Assembly: GCA_964035545.1 (NCBI GenBank)
Contig: OZ037773.1
Coordinates: 8,584,751-8,644,750, forward strand
DNA from: Bugula neritina
Taxonomy: Eukaryota > Bryozoa > Gymnolaemata > Cheilostomatida > Bugulidae
DNA length: 60,000 nt
Reading direction: 5' to 3'
This document shows positions 12,836 through 24,166 of this stretch, one piece after another (positions within the stretch are counted from its first letter, which is position 1; each line of letters opens with the position of its first letter). The notes below the pieces were generated by a model. It saw only the letters and a program-made list of their open reading frames with translations. It ran no database searches and was not told the origin of the DNA. The position numbers were made by a program, and so were the translations under genes.

Positions 12836-14062
12836 ATGGAAAACATTGACTCATTTCATCACATGGGTAAAGATTGCAGCTACCTCTCAGAGATAGAAGA
12901 TGATCACTTTCTTTCAGAGTTAGGAACTGAAGTTGTCATTGCAGCAAAAGGTAAGCCCAATCATTTGCTTAACGTTGTCATTTGATATCACAATGACAGT
13001 ATGACTATTGCTGTAGACAGATAATTGAATTTGTGCAACCATAACTTTTAAGAGACCACATTGACTAATAATTCCCAAACTACTCTATTCCTATATCAAT
13101 TTGATATGAGTTTTCCTGTAACAATCTATTTTCAAAAAATTTAGCATTTTATTTCCACTTCATCTTTTAGCAATTTGTGCTAAATTCATTAATTTGAATT
13201 CCCTTCCCCATTGTAAAAGTATTGTTAATAATGCAGTTTAGCAGCCTACAAGTAGTTATTAGCCTTAATCAGCTGCCAAGCTAGCTTCTTGTTTTATAGC
13301 TAAGTACCAAAATGCCAATATTGAATATTAGTGGTGAGTTGGCAAAGTTGGCAAAATTTTTTTATTAACTTCCGTGCTACCAGTTTATTCTTTTATTTAT
13401 CTTTGCACCGCACAATTAAATATAAAAACATGTTTAAGTAGCAATATTTTTCTTGGTAGTACTTTATTTGTTTTTCAATTTATAGACATACTGAAACTTA
13501 TCAATATCTGTTATCTCGATATGAGGGGTCCATATAAAATGCTGAATCTAGCTTAAATTGTGGTTCACTAACATTTTGAGATAATTTTAATGCAGAGAAG
13601 CTTCTATTAACTAAACTAATTATGCCCAACAGCTCTTGCATTTGTAATTAAGAAAGAAGTAAAATAAAATGATGGCAAAAATTGTTAGTAAATTTTGATA
13701 AGCTCAAACTAACCCAAACACTACGCAACATAATGATTATAAGTTTGCCAAAGCCTGTATGGTTATTCAGAATCAAACGATTGGTACTATGGTGCTGAAA
13801 ATATGCTGAAAGATTTGTAGCTAACATCATTTATACTATTAGTTTTGGCCTTAGACTTCAGCTTCTTCAAAGTTGAACTTAATTTATTTACGCTGCTTGT
13901 GATTGTATATCTTAACCAAATGTTTACTGTTCATAGTAATACAGTTTAAATATTACCCAACGTTTATCTTTTGTTGTAGATCCCATAACATTTTTTAAGA
14001 CCATGCACTCAAAGATGCTGAATAGGAGCACAAAAAAGAATTTGACCGCTACAAAACTTTGA
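12836..14062 (+). CDS. weak candidate: small two-exon gene ending at a SINE
   Basis: The first exon (12836-12950) begins with an ATG after a stretch without good coding features. It encodes 38 residues rich in acidic and His residues (MENIDSFHHMGKDCSYLSE and onward) and ends at a clean G|GTAAGC donor, phase 1. The next acceptor with a pyrimidine tract (TTTATCTTTTGTTGTAG at 13979) gives a matching phase. It encodes 26 further residues, basic in character, before TGA at 14060-14062. The stop lies at or inside the tail of a tRNA-derived SINE, so the C-terminus may be SINE-derived, or an older gene end may have been displaced. No family is recognised. It may be chance. Confidence 0.28.
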
Positions 14063-14350
14063 ATCATGCTGAGACCTTCAGCCTGCAAGCAGGCGCACTC
14101 ACCACTACATTACAAGCGTCACTGGGTGCTCTCGACACTACACCTCACCCACTTCTCAAGAACCCAGCTGCCCTTTTTATACTACTTCTTCAGGCTTCCC
14201 TGGCCACTCAACTTTTCTTGGAGTACTACCACACTTTACTAACCGCTGGAATTAGTTATAAAACATCCCCTCCCCCCTCCCGTACTTGGGTTACTATCAC
14301 AGACCTCGGACTTGCACACAGGTGTGCTAACCATTACACACCACAACTGC
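14045..14350 (-). mobile_element. tRNA-derived SINE, apparently with two tRNA-like modules
   Basis: On the minus strand the segment 14350 to about 14280 reads as a tRNA-like head with the A-box type stretch GTGTAATGGTTAGCACACC and a degraded B-box region. About 170 bp further, 14120 to about 14045 reads as a second tRNA-like module: GTAGTGGTGAGTGCGCCTGC, then GGTCTCAGCATGATTCAAA in the B-box position. Internal pol III promoters of this kind are typical of SINEs. No poly-A tail or target-site duplication was found with confidence. Neither half has an intact cloverleaf, so these are not tRNA genes. Confidence 0.62.
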
Positions 14351-14704
14351 TTGGTTATCGCTACACTACAGAGCAAGAATGTAATGACACACACTATGGT
14401 CTTAGCAGGTTCTGCTAATATTGAGAAAAGTTAACTGAATTTACAGTAGAAAAATTCTGCAAATGTTTATTTTCATGGTTTTTTTTTCTTATTTTAATCT
14501 TTAGAAGTTATTTTTTGTTGCATTTCTTATATTCAACTATCATATACAATAAAATCCACATTACTATACTCTCATACTGGTTAGAAGTTATGACAAGTTA
14601 GTTCAGAGTGATCAGTAATAATTTTTGCAGAAGCTTATTTCCAACAAAAATTAGAGCAGCATGGAACATTTATAAGTTTAGCTTTGAATATAGCTTAGTT
14701 CAGC

Positions 14705-14940
14705 ATTGAGCATATCTAAGATTATCATTGAACAGAAATAAGATCATCATTAAACATATATAATATCACTATTGAGCATAAATAAGATCACCATTAAATA
14801 TATATAAGTTCACCATTGAAAATATATAATATCACTATTGAACATAAATAAGATCACTATTAAACATATATAATATCACTATTGAGCATAAATAAGATCA
14901 CCATTGAAAATATATAAGATCACCATTGAACATAATTTGG
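14705..14940. repeat. 21-22-bp AT-rich tandem repeat
   Basis: About ten degenerate copies alternate between ATAAGATCACCATTGAACAT-like and ATATAATATCACTATTGAGC-like units. No coding potential. Confidence 0.8.
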
Positions 14941-16293
14941 CCCATTGTGATAAATACAAAGAATCAACTTCACAACTCTTTATATCAACATTGATCTAAC
15001 ATACTATTCACTGTGAACAGTACCTGACACTAATTTCTATTCACTGCTGGTCAATTTAGGGATCCAAAAAACGAGAGGTTTTAGTTGTCAGCTTATGTTC
15101 ACTCTAACACTAATATTTCTCTCTGTGTAGCAGGAGGAAAACTGAGCTACACTGACTCATCTACCAAAAACTGTCAGTAAATAGCTATCGCGAAAGCTTT
15201 CACAAATAGCTTTCGTTACACAATGATTTTTGGAAAGCTGCCAAAAAGCCACTGCAACAACTATTATACAATATATAATTATAGTTTTATATTATCTTGT
15301 ATTCTTAAAGAAGTTCTAGATATTCAGAGAATATTTATAAACAGTGAGGTAAATTGAGAAGAGATTATAGAAGGCAATTTATACCCGCTACTCTTATAAC
15401 AGGACAAAGTGGAGGTATAGGTGAGAATAAAAGGTACCTTTATGGCGTGGCCACCAGATAACTGGCTCATTAATTTCATTGCAGAATAAAATTTATTTGT
15501 AAAACTTCACATTCACTTATATTACTTTTTGAGATCAAAACGATGTAGTTGTTTTTAAAGTCATGCATTAAAGATTGTAGTTTATGAAACAAGAAATGCA
15601 TTGAAGTTTATTATATTCAAATATGAAATGCCTAAAAATATAATACTTTGTTGAATATAAATATAATTTTGTAGTAAAATATCAATGGAATACCATTTCT
15701 CATGCACACTGTTCAAAATTCACATTATTTTAAAGAAAGATTGAGCAAGACACAGGTGTACAAACAGGGGCATAGACAGGGGTAAAGACAAAGGGTACAA
15801 AAGGGGCACAAAAAGAGAATATACATATAAGAATAAGGTTATGAAAAATTATGGAATATTAACTCTGCATTCAAAAGCTTTCTACCCTATGTCGAAATAT
15901 TGAAAATAAATTGAATTAAGAAAAAATAAACACAACTAGCAAATTTCATTTATATCTCAACTATAATATGTTTAATTGGCATGAATTATTAAAGGAACTA
16001 AAAACTGAAATTTTGGCATAACAATAAGCTGAAGAGAGCTAAACTTTTAAAAAATGCAAAATAGCAAGAAAGGTAGAAAATTGGAATAGCTGTTACATAA
16101 ACAACTTTAAACAGTCCTAAATTGGTTATTTGATAACCGTACACAACTTTATTTGATTCTACTATAAGGTTCTGGTAACATTTTCCTACTTCTATTCTTA
16201 AGAAGTGGCAAGTACCTGTCAATCTATATTGACAGGTGACTGCAGGTAGCTGTTCAACTGGTAGCAGGTGGATGAAATACTGAGTTTATGGGC
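14941..16293. other. intergenic sequence downstream of the 7-exon gene
   Basis: AT-rich sequence. A purine-rich degenerate repeat (ACAGGGGCATAGACAGGGGT-like) lies at 15760-15820. On the minus strand an AATAAA (16146-16151) lies about 145 nt after the stop codon of the gene ending at 16294 and may be its polyadenylation signal. Confidence 0.45.
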
Positions 16294-19200
16294 TTATCTG
16301 TAGAATCCAACACCTTTGGTGACGAACTGATGTCCACTGATGGTTCTAAAGGGTTGGTTTGGAGGTTCTAAGAACAAGAAATATGAGACAGTTACTTTAA
16401 TTGTTCTATTATTATGTATAGTATTATAGTATAGTATTATTATGTATAGTAAGTCAATATATGATCAAATAACAGTCAGCAAGCAGCTACAATGGCAGAA
16501 AAATAACCATACAATAATTCTTTGAGCAGTTTAGTTGGAATTTTTGCAATAAAATTCAAAGTGTACAGTGACTATAAGATTCATAGCAATGATTAATAAA
16601 ACTACGTTTCCAACAACAATATAACAAACTGGAAACATATTCTTTTTTTAATATGTTCTTGTAAGAAATATCTGAATTCCGCAACTTTTATTTAAATCAC
16701 TTATTATAAAAATAGCTATACTTTTACACAGTTTGAAATATGTTTTTACTCAAACTTTATGAATTTTAATCCAAAATTTTATCAGCCAATGTTGTCAAAC
16801 AAAGAATGGAGTTTTTTGTGTTGAAGCTAATAGCAAATCTTAAAAGTGTCTATTATAATTATATAGAAACTTATAAATGCATCACCAAAAGATATATAGA
16901 CACACAAAAATATATGTACATGTTACGTAATTATATTATATAATCTAATTATGCAATTATATAACATAATTGTAACGTTTAAAGTGCATCATTGCAAGCA
17001 GGAAGTGAAATAATTGCCTGAAATAATAATGAGGAATAATTCAGCCACACATAGACTAACTTATTTAGAAGACTTTTTAGGAGAATTTGACCCAGAAGTG
17101 AGGTATTTTACTCCTCCAATAGGGCCGATATTCCGACCTGAGAATGGGAAAACACGTGTATTGCATAGCAACTGTAAACTATCCAGTAATACAAGAAAAT
17201 ACTGTATTACTGTATAGTAATACAGTATACAGTAATACAAGATATTATTGTATTATACTCTATACATTAGTACTCAAGAAAATAACTGTATTATACTTTA
17301 TACAGTAATACAAGATAACAACTGTATTGTACTCCATGCACAGTATATAGGACATACAGTACACAGTACATAGTACATACGTGATATGTTTGACTTTGGC
17401 TCATTGTACCAATATTGAAATCCTGCTTTAGCTCTGGCGTTGAACTCATTTCTCCTGTTGGTGTAGTTAGAAGCTGATCGTCGTGGCAACAACCTTTGAC
17501 CTAGTTTATTATATCGAACTTCAGGTTGCAGAATGCCGTATGGAGGGAAACTGGATACGTCGTGATCTTTCACTGTACCTGCATGGTAACATGGTAACAT
17601 GAAGAGAATAAGCAACTCCAAGTATGATATGTTTAATAATGTACAATATATAATGTATATATAATAATAAATTAGGTGCGGGTAGATAACTCTCATGACT
17701 GATTATATAGGATAAGTTAAAATTTCCTTGATGATTTAAAATTCAAACTCTAAGTAGCAAAGGAATTATCCTTCAATTAAAAAACCTGTAATCAAATAAA
17801 ACTAGCTAAATCAAGGTAGTACAACTCTTACTCTTACTCTTACAATTATACTTGTTTATACATGAGTTGCAAAAGAGTAGACTGTGTGAAACACGTAAGC
17901 TACGATATAGATGCATATCTTTGTAGAGAGTTTGATCGTCTAGAAACCTAAACCTTTCTAAAGATGTGTCACTTATCCAACCCACCTTCTATAAAGAGAA
18001 GGTTGGACCCAGTTTGCCCAGTAGCCTGTTTGATGTGCCTCCATTGTCCACCAGATCTTCCACTCCGAGATCTACAGAGGTGTGAGAAGTACGTGTTACT
18101 TAGCAAGTGCAGACACTAGGAGAGCAATCTGATTGTCTGCAGAAAACATGTTTATCTGCAGATACATGTTTACCTGCAGGCAACATGTTTACCTGCAGAC
18201 AACATGTCTACCTGCAGACAACATGTTAATCTGCAGATAGTTTTTTAATCTGCAGATGGTTTCTGATGATCTGCAGAAATTATGGTTATCAGCAAGCAAT
18301 CTGCATTTAGATCAACAAGATCATTTATCAGTGAATATGTTTGCTACTTGTCAGAAGAAGCATCAAATTAAAACAAAAGAATATTTCTGCGGCAGCTAGT
18401 ACTCCATAGTCAATAACTATTACTGTATCTAGAAGAATATGATATCTATATATTATATGGTTATGTATCCAAGTAACACTAACTCTATCAACTTTTATTG
18501 CTTGGATTTCACTAACAATAGCCCATGGCTCTGGAAACAAATTTAGATTACAGAGGGGTGTTAAGGTGAATAACCCAAGTCCTTTAGAGTCACTTACAGA
18601 GGTAAGCTGTAGGATTTACGGAAGAACGCGTGGGACGGCATCCCAGCACTGTCGTCCACATCGTAATTCTCATCGTCATTGTAAGAGTTAGACTGTGGTC
18701 TTCGTTTGAAGGATGCAGGAGCAGGGGTGGCTCGTAACTGCCTATCGTACGATGAGAAGGCTCTTTGTGGAAGCCTTGGTAAGCTCTCAATCATCTCCCC
18801 TCCAAGCTGAGCAAAATTTAGAACATAAAAATATGATACAACTTCTTGAATAAAATATTGGAAATAATTCCAAATAGAAAATATCAAAGCATACTAAGAG
18901 GCAAAATACTATATCATAACCACGTACACAGGCATTTACACTGTCTTGCAGCTTTAATACGAAGTACAATATAACTGTTTAAAAATTACACAGAGCAGTA
19001 TTATGAGTATGATTGCTTCGAAAAATGCAGAGTCCGGTGTTAAAACACCTGCACAGAGTTGTGACTATTTAAAATGCACAACTTGAAATTTTGAGTTTGT
19101 AGAAAGATTACACATGCATGGTAGAGGTTCATGCAGTCATTTCTTTTTTTCAAGCTGAGCTAAGTTAAAGAAGCAATATAATGTAATAGATAAGCTAATG

Positions 19201-22200
19201 TTTGTTGTTTAAGATGATTATACTTAATTGACAAACTGCACATCAGTTGAGATGCGTATATTAATGATACAACCTTAGAGTTATAATACATTATATATCC
19301 TGCGCAGCAATTCCTGTTGAAATATATAAGAATTCCTGGGTTAAAGTTGAACAGTGAAAGTTTAAGTGAAAATGACACTTCTAAGAGAGAAAGGTGGCAG
19401 TTTGCATATATATAGGTAAAAGAAATGAAATGGAAAAGAGGAGTTCAGATGGAAGCTGCTAGACTTACAAATGGCACAGAACTGTGCTGGTGACTAGCAC
19501 AAGGATGGAACCAGCAGGGGTAAGGGCGACTTATGGTAGACCAGGACATCTGGGTCCTATAGCAATAAGCAGCTTGCAGTCTACGTGAGGACTAGTTTAA
19601 AAATCTTTGAATGCAATGTTATATAGAAAGATACTATGCGGCTTTTTTAAAATTTACTGACTTATTTAAATTCAGAAATAAAATTGAAAAAGAAATCGAA
19701 GTTTGAAAGCCTAGAAGTTCGGATATCTTCTGCACCTGATCCCTTATTAATAAGGCTTAAAGAATTTTATTTCAATAACTAAAGTTACTGTATTTCAAAA
19801 TAAATCTAAATATCGGTTAGGAAAATTGACTGAAAAATTGACTATAAATGAAAAAGTAAACACACTACCTGTTTTACAGAGAGAAAAGGTGACTCGTACA
19901 ATGGAGGTGAAATCAGAATGATATGCAGACAGTAAAGAATGTAATTTTACTCATTCAGTCAGTAAATTATTATTGATGTTTGAATTGATACAATGGAATT
20001 CCTTCCAGGAGAATTGATAGCTTACAAAGAGCGGTATGATTTATTGTGATACAAGTCTACCCTGTAACTTTATATGATAATATACAGTACAACTCGGTAA
20101 TATATACAGTATAGCTCTGTACTATATTATACAGTACAGCTCTGTACTATATACAGTACAGCTCTGTAATATACAGTACAACTCTGTAATGTACAGTACA
20201 ACTCTGTAATGTACAGTACAACTCTGTACTATATACAGTATAGCTCTGTAATATATAGTACAACTCTGTAATATATACATGCAATGCAACTCAATTATAT
20301 AAATATTTTGTGTTTTTTGTTACATATATAAATCACTCATCTAATAGAACATAAATCAATCATTTGGCCTCTATATTTTATTGGTGTTTAGTTTGAGAAA
20401 TGCTTCTCTTAGAGCTATCAACTGCTATAGTTCAACAGTATATTTATGCTTAGCTTAAAAGCAATCCTATGAACAAATAAAGCTTCCAAATGTTAGCTTT
20501 CACTCATTTTTGTATTTTTACAGCTGATAGGTTCTACTGCATCTGTCATCTAAAGTTACTGACAATTCGATTGTAAGAAATAACCTGTTCAGTTGTTTGC
20601 ATTTTGTTACAAATATTTCATACAAGTTTTTAATATCTTTCGTATCTCTATGAAATTATTTATATGAAAAGACAAACACAGGTTTCTAGTAACCAAGACA
20701 TAAATTACATAACAAATTTCCATCTGATCAATAATCAATAGTTGTCTAATAATTGCAAGGCACAGCTTATACCCATGTAGTCTCATAATTATCATAAAAC
20801 AACTTAAAGTTGTTACATAATAACAGCTATCGTAGAAGAAAAAAATATTTCAGTGGATTGAATGTCCTCATTTTTATTATAATGTTTTCACAGTATTCAG
20901 TATTGTAAGTAAGCTCTTCAAATATTAAGCATATTTTCAACATCATTATGAAGTATTACAATTGCGTACATGTAAAGACATGAATTACATATTATAGATA
21001 ATGACTTATGTCAATACAAGTGTTAATTAGTATCTGTTTGTGTATTGATTGCTTATTGATGATGAACACTTGATATAAGTGCTAATCAATATCACCATAG
21101 CAACAAGTGCATCCTGCAATAATTACACATAATAGGGTATTATTGGCAAAGATTTGCCTGCTTAACTTTGATTTTGTTTGATCATGCTGAGAGTTTGTAT
21201 GGAATCAGTCACCTGGTGCATAAGTCAACAACAAGGGGCTCTCACAAGGGGCTCTCACAAGGGGCTTTCACAAGGGGCTATAGCAAGGGGCATATATCTA
21301 GTATTACATCATAGTGGCAAACAAATACAGATGGAGAAAGAGCCTATAACAGCCACTGTAATATGGACGTTGACCTATCACTACCTCTGTACAGATATGC
21401 TGACCTATCATAACCACTGTAACATAATATACACTGACTAATCACAAATAAGATAACATAAAGAGTCAACACTGCAGTAACACACAAGGGTACACAACAA
21501 GTGATATACCTCATTGTAGATGTCCTTGGGGTCAGGGAATTCCTAAAAGCATATTGTTAGTTGGCATTTTTCTACATTTCAATCGGCTACCAAAATAAAG
21601 TTGTTTCCACCTACTTAGTCACAGTTTGTAAGCACAAATATTTGTTAAACGAAATGAATTCAAATAAATCGAATAGAGAATTTAAACATAGAAACTAAAG
21701 TCAAACAGTCTATCTTTCTACTCATAAGGTTTATATTTGCATTAGAGGATGGCACTAAGGCTCCCTCTTCCCGTTAAGGTGGTACTAAAGCCAAGCCCCG
21801 ATGTTTACACAGCTCAGGATATGAAGTTCCTAAGGTTAGAAGTTCAAATCCTCAACTGCCATATTATTTTGAAGCCAAATTCCCGCTCTATCATGATATC
21901 TGCACTCAATAGAACCATAGCAACAAGCAGGGGAAGCAACTTACCAATTCGTCTGCTTTATAAGAGGCACCAGACAACGGTCTGCTTGTTATTCCATCTA
22001 GCATGTCATAACTATCTCCAATACGGCTTTTGGATCTGAAACGACGTCTCCAATATGTAAGTTTACCTAATAGTGCAGTCGACATGGGTTTTTCACAAGT
22101 AAAAATGACTCTTGATAAAATTTTATAAAAGCCTGATGCCTATTTTATTGCAATACTGTTATGTTTTTTGAAAAAATCAGCCAGTGAAAAACTTAGCTCG

Positions 22201-24166
22201 TCATGGAAATGGTGAAAATAATCATTATCTATGCAAGTTTAGACTTTGAATGTGTGTTCGAGAGAACACACATTCAACATTGCAAATTGACAATTTATTA
22301 GTAAGTACTGACATTATTCTTGGCTGAATGGCGAACTAGGTGTGCTTCATTTTAACCTGCAGGGCAAAGACTTTTTAAAATGAAACTTTTCTAGTTATAA
22401 AAATTTGCCACAATATTGTGTTGAAATACTGTATGTGTCATGTGTGCCATGGCTATTGTAGCATCAACTAAATGCTTAAGAATTTTCATTTAGAAAAATT
22501 AAAAATAGGCATGTAATATCGCATTATTTTTTGTACAGCTTGGAGTGGTTCACCTCACCACTACACAGCTGAGAGTGCTTCACCTTACCACTACACAGCT
22601 GAGAGTGTTTCACCTCACCACTACACAGCTGAGAGTGCTTCACCTTACCACTACACAGCTGGGAGTGTTTCACCTCACCACTACACAGCTGGAAGTGTTT
22701 CACCTCACCACTACACAGCTGGGAGTGCTTCACCTCACCACTACACAGCTGGGAGTGCTTCACCTCACCACTACACAGCTGGGAGTGTTTCACCTTACCA
22801 CTACACAGCTGAGAGTGGTTCACCTCACCACTGCTGAGGTGAGACTCAAGTTGAAAGGTAAGCTAGATTTAATACTCACCTCATGGACTGTGACAGTATT
22901 TGAAACATACCACAGCTGTTTATGTTTCAGTTATCTGCAGTTACTGCTACTAGAGTCCAACTTTCAGTAAGAGTGAACAAGTATTCCAATAGTTGCACTA
23001 TCTAACAGTCTTGTATAGTGAGTAGTATTATACAGTGAGTACTACTATACATGCAGTGAGTAGTACTATGCAGTGAGTAGTACTATGCAGTGAGTACTAC
23101 TATATAGTGAGTAGTACTATATAGTGAATGATACTGTACAGTGAATGTATAAGGTACAGAAGAGCAACTACCCTGTGGAGCAAGTCACTATTAATGAGAT
23201 CTAAGAACTGTATACCTATAGGGAGAATGTAGGCTGATATTTTAATTTAAGTCCATACAATATAATAACTAATTTAAGAAACTAAAATTGAATGACCTGT
23301 TAATATTGTAACTTTGATGAAAGATTTACATTGTGCTAATGTATAGTATATATACAGTTATTCATAGTCACGTATATTAGAAAGTATAATGGAATAAGTA
23401 GACACCTATATAAGTTCAATTTTAAACTGTACATATTGCTAAAACAGGCTTCCATGTTTATACGATTTTTAGAGTTGTCTTCTCTTTTAAGGAAACACAA
23501 TTATAAATAAATGCAACACTGTATTTATTTTTATCTTGTGATAACATGAAAAATAAATGTTTCCAAATTGCACGGCTTGTTTAAAATACATTGTATAAGT
23601 ATAATTAACTGCATAACATGACATGCACTATTTGATAACAGAGGACAACATAGCAACAGCTAAATAAAGTAATATATTTTTATAATTACCAACAGCTATG
23701 CTTAGTTACATACAGACTAAAAGCACACACCGTAAAGTATACATTAAACTTTACTCTGTATAAATAGCAATAAGCAAATATAACTTTCAGCCTTGCCCTG
23801 ACGTAGTCATAATATATAATATTGTATCATAAAGGTCATTTCCCCAGTTAGAGTACTTCACTAATATTGTATGCCTTTGAACAGTGCAACTTTGTACTCC
23901 TCAAAGTTTATAAATTTACTGAAAGCTAAATGTAGGTACATGCATTTTACTTACTTATAGTCATATACAGGTACAAATTTTACTTACCTATAGTCATATA
24001 CAGGTACAGGTTCTACTTACCTATAGTAATATGCAGGTACAGGTTCTACTTACCTATAGTCATATACAGGTACAGGTTCTACTTACCTATAGTCGTACGT
24101 AGGTACAGGTGTCTTCACCCCACAATCAGAGTAAATGCTGTATCTGGTTGCAGAAGGCACGGGCAT
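16294..24166 (-). CDS. unrecognised 256-residue basic Tyr/Arg/Ser-rich protein, 7 exons
   Basis: Seven minus-strand exons join without a phase conflict: 24087-24166 (ATG), 21945-22035, 21510-21542, 18598-18806, 17986-18071, 17381-17578 and 16294-16367 (TAA). All introns are GT-AG. The product starts MPVPSATRYSIYSDC, has no signal peptide or membrane segment, and looks largely disordered. It has Arg/Tyr/Pro-rich stretches, an acidic patch (NDDENYDVDD) about residue 120, and a more conserved-looking C-terminal third: PYGILQPEVRYN, RRNEFNARAKAGFQYWYN and a final VTKGVGFYR. I do not recognise the family. Small basic proteins with such Tyr/Pro/Arg motifs occur among ciliary microtubule-binding proteins, but that is only a guess. 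An acceptor-like TTCTGCAG lies 24 nt before the ATG, so a 5'UTR intron is likely. Exon 1's donor region is tandemly duplicated (23935-24110). Confidence 0.74.
16405..16450. repeat. TATTATGTATAG-type simple repeat
   Basis: Short imperfect AT-rich repeat 40 nt upstream (minus strand 5') of the last exon of the 7-exon gene. Confidence 0.6.
17190..17340. repeat. ATACAGTAATAC-type palindromic tandem repeat
   Basis: Imperfect copies of a unit built on ACTGTATTA/TAATACAGT, so the tract is both tandem and partly self-complementary. It lies in the last intron of the 7-exon gene, directly beyond the donor at 17380. Confidence 0.7.
18130..18275. repeat. about 24-bp tandem repeat with CTGCAG core
   Basis: About six copies of an AACATGTTTACCTGCAGACA-like unit, each with a PstI-type CTGCAG palindrome. 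On the minus strand several copies read CTGCAGGTAAAC, which resembles both an acceptor and a donor. Located in intron 4 of the 7-exon gene. Confidence 0.85.
20085..20285. repeat. about 20-bp tandem repeat (TACAGTACAACTCTGTAATA)
   Basis: About ten degenerate copies of a unit with the core ACAGTACAACTCTGTA, itself nearly palindromic. Intron 3 of the 7-exon gene. Confidence 0.85.
21237..21293. repeat. 13-bp tandem repeat (CAAGGGGCTCTCA)
   Basis: Four to five copies of CAAGGGGCTCTCA/CAAGGGGCTTTCA in an intron of the 7-exon gene. Confidence 0.85.
22247..22276. repeat. perfect 13-bp hairpin with GAGA loop
   Basis: TGAATGTGTGTTC is followed by GAGA and its exact reverse complement. On the plus strand this gives a 13-bp stem closed by C-G with a GNRA-type tetraloop. 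It lies in intron 1 of the 7-exon gene. No function can be assigned. Confidence 0.8.
22545..22838. repeat. 30-bp minisatellite, about 9.5 copies, open on both strands
   Basis: The unit is CACCTCACCACTACACAGCT + GAGAGTGCTT with few substitutions. Because 30 is divisible by three and the unit lacks stops in some frames, decapeptide-repeat frames exist on both strands (HLTTTQLRVL on plus, HSQLCSGEVK on minus). They have no other sign of being genes. Intron 1 of the 7-exon gene. Confidence 0.93.
22985..23140. repeat. degenerate GTGAGTAGTACTATA repeat
   Basis: About ten imperfect copies of a roughly 15-bp unit (CAGTGAGTAGTACTATA-like) in intron 1 of the 7-exon gene. Confidence 0.75.
23935..24110 (-). 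repeat. 33-bp array duplicating exon 1 end plus its splice donor
   Basis: On the minus strand exon 1 of the 7-exon gene ends CCTGTACCTACGTACGACTA + TAG|GTAAGTAG. The next about 150 nt repeat this as CCTGTACCTGTATATGACTA + TAG|GTAAGTA about four times. Each 33-bp unit therefore carries a copy of the last about 23 coding bases and a near-perfect 5' splice site. The first donor (24086) keeps the frame into exon 2; reading on past it meets TAA at once. Confidence 0.9.

Noticed and set aside
14265-14350. Functional tRNA gene
   Set aside because: A-box is good, but the B-box and acceptor stem are degraded, and a second tRNA-like module nearby indicates a SINE.
17014-17217. 67-codon plus-strand frame (DFLGEFDPEVRYF stretch)
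   Set aside because: Lies antisense in an intron of the 7-exon gene, with no splice sites or recognisable family; its second half runs into a simple repeat.
22524-22970. Decapeptide-repeat proteins on both strands
   Set aside because: They arise from the stop-free 30-bp minisatellite; ends are arbitrary and there is no other coding sign.
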